A DNA stretch of 20,143 nucleotides. Origin: Amoebophrya sp. AT5.2. Lineage: Eukaryota; Sar; Dinophyceae; Syndiniales; Amoebophryaceae. Where the stretch lies: positions 1 through 20,143 of the forward strand of contig RXOD01004591.1 in the NCBI GenBank assembly GCA_005223375.1. Direction: 5' to 3'. A program made the position numbers and the translations under genes. The notes beneath the pieces are model-generated. The model did not search any database. It was not told the origin of the DNA and was given only the letters and a program-made list of their open reading frames with translations. Positions 11,201-18,600 of this stretch are shown piece after piece. The first letter of the stretch is position 1, and each line of letters begins with the position of its first letter.

Positions 11201-11596
11201 AGCGTCCTCGACGAGGAAAGGCCTCACGATATGGCGCGTCCGTCCTCAGAGGACGAAGATCAAGACGCCCAGAGATCTTCCGGCGGGGGCGCTGCGTACG
11301 GCGAGCACAACCACGGCGAGCACAACCACGGCGCGAACAAGAAGTCGGGCCATCAGTTTCGCGGGTCATCCGGGCAGAGTGAGCTTGCCCACCAGGAAGG
11401 CTATGGTGGTGGTGGGCAAGCTCACTCTGCCAATTGGGATGGAGGTGGTGGTGGGGGGTGGTCGCGTGACCAACATTGGGACCGTGAAGCCGGCGAGCAT
11501 TGGAAAAACGATTACTGGCAACGCGAAAACTGGGCTCCGCGTTCTTCCGAGGAGGCTGGTGGCGGCGGAGGTGAGGGCTACTCTTCGATGCCGTGA
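8212..11596 (+). CDS. Three-finger CxxC/HxxxxxH (matrin/U1-like) protein with Gly-rich tail
   Basis: Exons are 8212-8508, 8614-9858, 10371-10733 and 10961-11596; 846 residues, ending TGA. Introns 8509-8613 and 10734-10960 are GT-AG in phase 0. The middle intron is an introner (9859-10370). The start is ATG 8212 (MSFKNWSDEE); ATG 8131 would add 27 residues. Three similar units each have a Trp just before CxxC: C242-x2-C245 with H288-x5-H294 (LWCHVC, HIKSGEH), C521-x2-C524 with H534-x5-H540 (WIRCRVC, HVASEEH), and C608-x2-C611 with histidines at 646, 653 and 660. U1/matrin-type fingers share CxxC and H-x5-H and often bind RNA, so RNA binding is a reasonable inference. The CxxC-to-His spacing (42, 9 and about 34) is irregular. 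Between them lie Ser/Arg-rich linkers; the tail has EHNHGEHNHG and G/W/Y-rich segments. The precise family is not recognised. Confidence 0.75.
8830..8899. repeat. 28-bp snap-back inverted repeat inside finger-gene exon 2
   Basis: Arms 8830-8857 and 8872-8899 are inverted copies with three mismatches, including a perfect 13-bp core (CACGGGTTCGTGG at 8845-8857); the loop is 14 nt. The coding frame runs through it. Confidence 0.85.
8899..8943 (+). repeat. Direct repeat encoding PLFKLE twice
   Basis: An 18-nt unit at 8899-8916 recurs exactly at 8926-8943 (period 27 nt, in frame), giving PPLFKLEHQRPLFKLE. Its first base is the last base of the hairpin at 8830-8899. Confidence 0.9.
9859..10370 (+). 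mobile_element. Family B introner in finger gene (TTGGT duplication, 26-nt TIRs)
   Basis: TTGGT lies at 9854-9858 and 10366-10370. Directly inside it both ends read TATG, two variable bases, then GGGACCAGCGATGGTAAGTA: 9865-9884 on the + strand and 10340-10359 as complement. That makes a 26-nt TIR with two mismatches. Cutting between the TTGGT copies joins EVAGLLG to ESKWIRCRVC in phase, completing the second finger. Another in-frame choice is GT-AG at 9882-10375 (GT within GTAAGC), which would leave part of the left TIR in the exon. The internal block 10091-10136 is shared with the intron in gene E. Confidence 0.82.
11373..11431. repeat. Perfect 22-bp snap-back inverted repeat in finger-gene exon 4
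   Basis: Arms 11373-11394 and 11410-11431 are exact complements with a 15-nt loop. They encode QSELAHQ and GGQAHSAN in the same frame, within the Gly-rich tail. Confidence 0.92.
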
Positions 11597-12349
11597 TAGG
11601 TTCGGTGAGAGAACATGCCGGCGGAGCAGGGTTTGGGACACTTTACAAAGTAATAACGCCAGCCCACCTCTGGCTTTGCCCGGAATGTCGCGAAACTCCA
11701 TCAGAACCGACAGGCTTGTTCGTGTCGACGAGCTTGATCCGGAGAGAAACTTACTTCCGTCCCCAGATACAACAGATGGTCCGCAATCGAAAACATTCCC
11801 ATTCTCATCGCATTCATGGCTGTTTTGACCAGAAAACTGGACTCCACGCGAACGACAGCGACACAGTGTCGCGGAGCCCGAATGGATAATATCGACACCG
11901 CCTCAAACATTTTCGAGCCAACAGAGCCGAGCTCGGCCGCCTCGGGCGCTGACGTGTACTTTTCCGCGAGCGTTCACACGACAGGCGATCCACCTTGAAT
12001 TCGTGATGCTAGTTTTTCTTTCTCGTTCGTGACGGAAGCAATTCAACGCGAACGAAAATGCGAACCGTAGAGTACTAGCGTGCTTACTTGCTTCATCGAA
12101 AACTCCACAAGGTCGGGTACTTGACGAGTACATCTTACTTCATTTTTTGCAATCTATCATCCCTTTCTAAAAAATGCCTCCATCGTTTGCTTTTTGCTCC
12201 GTCGGAGAAGACAGTATTTGTTCCAAACGAGAAGTGGGTTGAGCCTTCGCGCTCGTCTCCCCTGCGCATCAAAAAACGTCGGCGAAAAACCTCTCATCGT
12301 ACAAGAACTTGCTCCGTACAAGACCTTGCGTCGCTTCGGTGCAATCGAG
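11597..12349. other. Intergenic spacer, no supported gene
   Basis: Several short overlapping frames but none with domain-like composition. The frame of the next gene is open from 12194, but its first ATG with signal-peptide character is 12350, so 12194-12349 is treated as leader. Confidence 0.5.
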
Positions 12350-13903
12350 ATGCTGCTGCTGATGGCCGCGATAACACCAGTTGGACTTAGTGCAGCGGGT
12401 CGTTCGCTGGGTGCGTTCGACTTCGAGCGTCGGCTCGGTTCCTCGTTCGATCGCTTTGATATTGATTTTTCATCGGCGAACGAGTATCCCAATGTTCCCG
12501 AGGTTGTTTTCGGGCCTGCAGACGAGTCTCTTGACGACGCGGATGCAGACGAGTCTCCTGACGAGCCCGGAGATGTGGTGCACCAGATGCAGAGTCTTCG
12601 CTGGGACCGTTGTTCATCATCCAGCCATCACGCACCCACCAGTTGGTCGCGCTTCCTGCCCGGCGAGGTGTCATCGCCTTCCAACTCGGGATCTTCGCTT
12701 GACATCGACTCGCCCCGCTCCCGCCGGTCGCCGCGGAGCCGACCGGTTGTTCATGAGGATGATCATTTTTTTGACCCGCCCGAGGCCGCCGCGGAGGCGG
12801 ATCATCATTTGAAATCTCCAAGAGGTAGACGAACAGTTGCTGCCAACAACGGAGCCGGGGTGCAGCAACTAACAGCTAGCACACATGATCATCTTTCCCC
12901 CCCTGCTGCCGCGTCGGAGGAGGAGCCGCCGCGGCTTTCATCCCCATCGCCGCCGCGCCGCGGAGGTTCGCTTTCAACATCGCAGGTCCGGGCGGAGACG
13001 GTCCGCGACGAGGAGGAGCAGGGCCGCGAGACAGTTGGGTCCTCCACCAAGTCCTCCGCGAGGCAGTCTTTCTTGGGGCGGCCGAAGCCGAAGCCGACCT
13101 CCACATCGACGTCGGCCGCTTCTAAAGGTGATTCTGAACAGAACGGTTGTCGCGAGACTTCTTTTGCGAAAAGCGGTTTGCCTCGGTTCCGCGACAAGAC
13201 CGCGGCACGAGAACGAAAGCGCTTCAGTAGAGACATGTTTCGGTCGCTGCCTGGGGAGGACGAGCTGGAGGAACTGGCATCATCTTCTGCGCAAGACTAC
13301 ACCTGCTCGTCTAGATCGAGGGGGGCAGATCCAGATGCAGAAGCATATCCTTGTGAGGGCGCTCCGAAACTTCCTCATCAGCCCACAGCGCCAGCACCCG
13401 GGGGTCCGCGTCCGACTACAGCTCAACATGATGGCAGAGGTGGTCGACGGAGGAAGAGCGACCGGAATAGATTCCACACGACGCCCGGTCGCCTGATAGG
13501 TCATGTTGCTGGCGGTGGGGTTGGGCGTGGCGGGGTCTTGTTGCTGGCGGTGGGGTTGGGCGTGGCGGGGTTGGCCGGCTGCGTCTGGGTGCTGTCGCTG
13601 TGCCGCAAGAGTTGTCGTCCGTCGTCCCGCGAAAGGAACGAACAGGAGTATAGAGACGCGGAAGGAGTTGTTCTCTCCCTGGGGGGACCGAACCATAGCC
13701 GATGTTTCCTGCGATACTCAGGAGTCTCCAGCAGAGAGAGGTCGTCGCCGTATACCGAAAGCAGCTTTTACGGATTCGGCTCCTCTTCGATCCCGTTTTC
13801 GGAGGAAGAGAGGGGGGGCCGTTCTCCGATGCCGACCACCGACCCGAACGCCAGAAGATCCTACATGGCGAGCAGCTGCAGAAGCAGACTACCAATACCA
13901 TAA
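12350..13903 (+). CDS. Predicted secretory-pathway Ser-rich protein with one membrane span
   Basis: Single open exon of 517 residues. The start at ATG 12350 gives MLLLMAAITPVGLSAAGRS, a good signal-peptide shape; upstream codons in frame are Arg-rich and lack ATG. The luminal part (about 20-385) is Ser/Pro/Asp/Arg-rich and probably disordered, with a 9-residue duplication (DESLDDADA / DESPDEPGD), a DDHFFDP and DHHL His/Asp motif, and Arg/Ser clusters. A Gly-rich hydrophobic span, about 396-418 (VLLLAVGLGVAGLAG then CVWVLSLC), is followed by basic residues and a Ser/Tyr-rich tail of about 95 residues. That fits a type I membrane protein. The span is partly encoded by a 35-nt out-of-frame tandem duplication. 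All three forward frames are open from 13702 to 13903, so the tail is less certain than the body. I do not recognise the family. Confidence 0.6.
   Translation: MLLLMAAITPVGLSAAGRSLGAFDFERRLGSSFDRFDIDFSSANEYPNVPEVVFGPADESLDDADADESPDEPGDVVHQMQSLRWDRCSSSSHHAPTSWSRFLPGEVSSPSNSGSSLDIDSPRSRRSPRSRPVVHEDDHFFDPPEAAAEADHHLKSPRGRRTVAANNGAGVQQLTASTHDHLSPPAAASEEEPPRLSSPSPPRRGGSLSTSQVRAETVRDEEEQGRETVGSSTKSSARQSFLGRPKPKPTSTSTSAASKGDSEQNGCRETSFAKSGLPRFRDKTAARERKRFSRDMFRSLPGEDELEELASSSAQDYTCSSRSRGADPDAEAYPCEGAPKLPHQPTAPAPGGPRPTTAQHDGRGGRRRKSDRNRFHTTPGRLIGHVAGGGVGRGGVLLLAVGLGVAGLAGCVWVLSLCRKSCRPSSRERNEQEYRDAEGVVLSLGGPNHSRCFLRYSGVSSRERSSPYTESSFYGFGSSSIPFSEEERGGRSPMPTTDPNARRSYMASSCRSRLPIP
13504..13571 (+). repeat. 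Tandem duplication, period 35 nt
   Basis: 33 identical bases at 13504-13536 and 13539-13571. Because 35 is not a multiple of three, copy 1 is read as VAGGGVGRGG and copy 2 as LLAVGLGVAG, which forms the core of the membrane span in the gene at 12350-13903. Confidence 0.93.
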
Positions 13904-15684
13904 GAAGAGGCGACGAGGCAGACGCGAGGACAGCATCTTGCGATCTTGCCGCGAAACTCAACGGCGCGAACACCAGCGATTGGTAATTCTGGTGTTCGCG
14001 CTGTTGAGTTTCGCGGCTCGAAGCGATGTATTCCCTGGTGTCCGCACTGTTGAATTCCCCCATATCAGGCGGTCCCCTGGTAGCCGCGATGTAACATGAG
14101 TATGCGTGTCCCGACGTCCCTTCGCCGCCTGGGGGCTGAGTCCTGGGTGGCGGATCCCCCCAGCATGGACGCGCGCAGAAAGATAAAGACTTACATACCG
14201 GTGTGGTCAGTGGATTCCGCAAGACGCAAACACTCACCAGAAACCTATAAGTAGCTAAAAAACCACTGATAAATTGCGAGCATTGACTTTTGCATCCATT
14301 TGCACATTGAGCTTCGTACGTTTTACCTTCGCCATGCCTTCGTGTAACAGAGACTCTTTTTAGTCCACGTCCTCTGCGGTGACGCGTCCGAGATAGCATA
14401 CTGGCGCCACCTGCATTAATTAATGTGTTAGTTCAAGATCAAGTCCACGACGTCCACGTATATGCAATAAAAGCCAAAGAATTTTTGTTTGAGTCTGTCA
14501 GCATCACAGTGTAGACAAGCCGTTTCTTCATTCCACCTCTATTGGCGGGAATCAATAACAACTGGTAATCGTAATGAATTGATTTGAATTCCGCGATTCG
14601 TTGCTTTTTGGACTCTACTCGGATGAGCCCAATAAAGATGCTTTACATCAATTAGGCAACCCGGTGACTACTTGTTCCTCTTTCAAACCCTCAAGGACCG
14701 AAATTGTTCCGGAATCATGAGCGGCGACCTTTCCACGCTTCACATTGAGTGCACTTCCAGATTTTTTGAACACCAACTTAAATAGTAGCTGATTCTTGTT
14801 GAAGATGTCGAACGATTGCTATTGCTTGACGCGCGTTACCGTTAGTTCGTTGTGCGACCGAACGCGCCGATCATGAGCATACTTATTTATTCGCCGACTG
14901 TCCTCGCCACTCGCAGTTGGCTCGCTCTGAAGGTGACATCTCGGCTCTTGAAAACGCGAAGGCATCTACTATGTCTCTGATTGATGGTTTTTTGGTTTTG
15001 CTAAGACTCCTTCTGTATCTATGACTGACCACCACTATCACAACTAATACTACGACGACTGCAGCATCGAGGTCGAGGACCAGTACGTGATGAATGTATG
15101 ATCCCTATCGAGTCCTGTTGTTTGTTTAAAACTTAAACCAGTCATTTTACGACAACACACGGCGACGGGCACGATGATGTGATGAACAGAACTAGCTAAC
15201 AGTATCCGGCTAGTTCAGGCAAGTTCAACTGCCTTCCAATCTGTTGCGGAAAAGAATTCTAGAACGAGAAGGCGATGCTTACAGCCACAGAGGTTGCGTT
15301 ACTTCGAAGAATACGTGGCACGACTCAAAGGGCCGATCGATTTGCAATGGCGGCGAGACTGACATTGACGTGGCCCCGTCCCACAATCACCAGCGACAAC
15401 AACCGAAATAAAAGATGGCCAGTTTCATCGAGACGGCCTGTAACTACCTCCGGAAGTGCGCCATTTGTATCACGGGGAATTGGAATTGGATTGCCTTCCT
15501 GTTTTGACGAGAGAACACGAGCGAGCTCCTGGCATGGGCGAGTCGAGAGGAGGTGACCACGGGGCCCGAGGAGCTTGCCTGCGTAGATCGGCCGATGTGA
15601 TGTCTGTACTACTAAAAGCTTTATCGATGAAGAGAGCTCCTTTCAATTCTGTGCACATGTAGCTTCGAAATCAAAAAAAGAAAA
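13904..15684. other. Long spacer, no supported gene
   Basis: Apart from the hairpin at its start (13948-14017) and a weak direct echo of its right arm at 14038-14062, I see only lower-GC sequence with stops in all frames from about 14400 to 15270. The short + frame at 15275-15556 has no domain-like features and is probably leader of the next gene. Confidence 0.5.
13948..14017. repeat. 29-bp snap-back inverted repeat downstream of gene D
   Basis: Arms 13948-13976 and 13989-14017 are complementary except for one position that can form a G-U pair in RNA; the loop is 12 nt. It starts 45 nt after the gene's stop codon, so it may act in the 3' UTR, though no termination role is shown. Each strand can encode a similar RETQ-REHQ peptide because of the symmetry. 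Confidence 0.93.
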
Positions 15685-18600
15685 ATGGTGGAGGAGAGCC
15701 GGGGCACGGGCAGCGAGGTGCGGTTTCTCTCGCACGAGTGGGGCAGTCGCGCGGCGGAGTTTTTCGTGTTGGTGGCCTGTTACCTGGCGCTTGCCGCGTT
15801 TTCCTGGTTCCTGGCGCCCCTGCCGCTGGGTGTGGCCTACTACCTCCTCCGCCTGCGGCGGCGGAACAAGTCGTGCGGCAATCGGTGGTACGAAGACCTC
15901 CAGGTTAGCGATCGTGACGATACAGATACTCATTTGCGTGACGTTGAAGATCACGCAGATGAGTATCATGTGGGTGAGGTAGATAATTATGCCACCGACA
16001 CGATCGAGATGTCCAGAATCGGTGGCGTAGCGAAAAATCCGAATGGACAACGTAAAGATGAAGCAAACAAAAATAACCCCGAGGAGGAGCGGCCCGCGGT
16101 GAGTCAGATACCAGCTCCAGGAGCTCCCACAGCTAGAGCCGACAGCATTACGACAAAAACGAATACGAACGCGCCCGGTGCTGGCAGCGGTCTCGTCTCC
16201 GCCGTCGGGGCCGCTTCTAGTAGTGGCGGTGGTTGCATAGCTGCAACAGCCACTGCAGCGGATCATCTTCCCACTGCTGGAGGCCTGTTCTCGCGGCGGC
16301 GGCCGTCCCATTTACGGCCGCTGGACCCGGCTGGTGAGGCGTTTGATTCGCCACCTTGTTCTCCCACCGTCACGACGTCAACGAGCCCCGCCGAACGAGC
16401 CCTCGGCAGTTGGCTCCCCGTGCCGCTGCGCTCCCCAACCGCGTCGCCCACAGAGAATCGCTTCGCGACAACGGGCGGACTGCGACGCGGTCGGCGAAAC
16501 CGCGAGGAGGCCTACCAAACCGCAAGGGCGGCAGGGCCAACTGCAAGTAGTAGTTTCACTTCTTCGACGTCGCGCCGACGGCGGTTGGTGGATTGTCTGC
16601 ACGCCCGCTGCTTCTGGTGGCTGGGCATGGGCAAGGCGTTGGCGCGGGGAGTTTTTTCTAAGACGTCTGCCACCTCGAGGTCCACGTTCGCGTCCTTTCG
16701 CCGCGCGCGCGCGCAACTGCGGAGGCCGCGTACGATGGTCGCGGGGTCGGCGGGGGATCTCGGGGTCGGCTCGCGCAACAGGAGAGCCCCCCCCGGCTCC
16801 CCGAGCAAAACGCGGCGTCTGGCTTACGACGCAGAAATGGGGGGAGAGCAGAGCTTCCTGCTGGGTACGATGAGTGACGAGGCCGCGGCGGGTGCGATGG
16901 AGAGCTTGCGCTGTTTGTTCCTGGGCGTCTTGTGCCAGTCGGCGTGTTGCCACCTGCCGCTGGTGTTTCTGGTGCTGGTGCAGAGCCCGTGGCTGTTCCT
17001 AGTAAAGGAGGACTTCTCGCTCAGCTTCTACTGCACCGGCTGCGAACTTTCGGGAGGGGCGAACTCCGATCATTCCCCAAACTTCTACCCAACAAGAAAT
17101 TCAACCCTTTCGTCATCATCTGCGGCCCCGCTCCCCCAGGGCGGAAGTACTAGTCTGACGGGGGCGAGTGGGCAGACGCAGAGCGGTTCTTCGACTTTGA
17201 TGTCTTCAGAAGAGGCTGCAGGAAGTGGGGAGTCCGCAAAAGCTGCACCCGCAAAAGCTGCACCCGAGTACCGAGACCATCTTGTCACCGACGCAGTCGA
17301 CCCCTGCCGGGCGTACCTGGACCCAACCTCCTGCCCGGCGGACGACTTTGCGTTTGTGGACGGAGAGACCACTCCGATCCAGGTGTTCTGCCTGTGGTTA
17401 AGGGTTGGGGCTCATATAAACTCAGCCGTTTCAACTTCAAGAATTGCAATTGGTACTGGTGGCTAAACTACCTAGGTGTTTCTGTTTCCTCTCGTTGCGG
17501 TAGCGCTCCCCTCTCAGCTGCTAGGGTCGACTGTCGCGGAACACAGAGACACTGCTCTCACAAAGTACCGAGCTTTGAGAGAGCAGTGTCCCTGTGCTCC
17601 CATGAATGACATCCCCGACCGTGGTGCCATCTGGTGGTCGGTCTAATTGGAAGAGAGCCAGCATAGGTCTAGGTGCGCTCTGATGGAACTTTTCAGCGGT
17701 TCGATTGACTACTTCAGATCTGTCATGCTCAGCGGAAGAGGTGATGACCGCCTGAGGGGTAGGGTTTATTTTTCAACCATCGCTCTAACCTAGGACGAAC
17801 GGGCGGGGAGTTGCGGGCGCGCGAAGTGGAAAGTGGGAACAGACGAAGTGTTCGCAGACGGGATGCGCAGAGAGTACCTGCTCGTGCGGGCGCCGCAGAA
17901 GAGCTGGGGCGCCGCGTTATCCTACTGCCGCCAAGAGGGTTTCGGAACGTCCGGGGAGCTGGTGCAGATCAAAACGCAACAGCAGCACGACTTCCTCTTC
18001 AACCACGTGGTCGACTGGTACCTGCCTATTCTTATCGATCTGCCGCCATGCGAAGACTATTTCTTTGTCCCGATCGATGACTATTGCTCTATCGCTGTGA
18101 TTGGCAGCGTCTGGCTCTGGATACAGCTTTGTAGTTATTCATAGCGAAACGGTCGAAAACTCGAAAAAACGCACAAGAGGACCTTGGAGCGCGTGTGGAT
18201 CGGCGGTCTGCTGTACGGGGAGCGGTGGCAGTGGCTGGACAGTTCGGGGCTCGGTTCCTTTTCCGACTGGTGTCCCGGGGAGCCGTCGGGCGGCACTGAG
18301 AGCTGCCTGCAGATGTGGAGTGCGTGCGGCTTTCGCTGGAACGACGTCGCGTGCAGCCGCGAAGCTAGTTTCGTGTGCAGCCGACCCGTGGCGCCTCAGA
18401 CGGAAGCTGCGAGGACCACGGCGACATCGGGCGCAAAAACCGCCCGGCAACTTGTGGCGGCCGCGGCGGAGCTGGAGCACGGTGGAGCTCCTGCTGGAAA
18501 TGTTGATGTGGTTGTAACACCTTCCGCGCGAATTCTCGGGACCACTACGCAGGCGGGCGGACAACCGGATCAGGAGACCACGACGGCGACAGCCCAGCCT

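Noticed and set aside
13702..13986. Alternative + strand frame (MFPAILRSLQQ...)
   Set aside because: It cannot be excluded as the true tail of gene D if the 35-nt duplication is an error, but the single uninterrupted frame from 12350 is simpler.
14249..14280. AAAACCACTGATAAATTGCG, similar to the internal block of family B introners
   Set aside because: Only about 11 bases match (AAAACCACTGA) and no TIR or direct repeat is nearby.
13416..14399. 327-residue open frame on the minus strand
   Set aside because: It overlaps gene D and the hairpin. Its composition (Arg/Pro/Ser/Cys-rich) follows from the complementary GC-rich strand, and part of it mirrors the + strand peptide because of the palindrome.
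14411..14424. CATTAATTAATG palindrome
   Set aside because: A short AT-rich palindrome in a spacer, with nothing to suggest function.
15643..16311. Minus-strand frame with hydrophobic, membrane-like segments
   Set aside because: The hydrophobic look comes from complementing Asp/Glu/His codons of the inverted-repeat region; the + strand frame is longer and begins with a good ATG.
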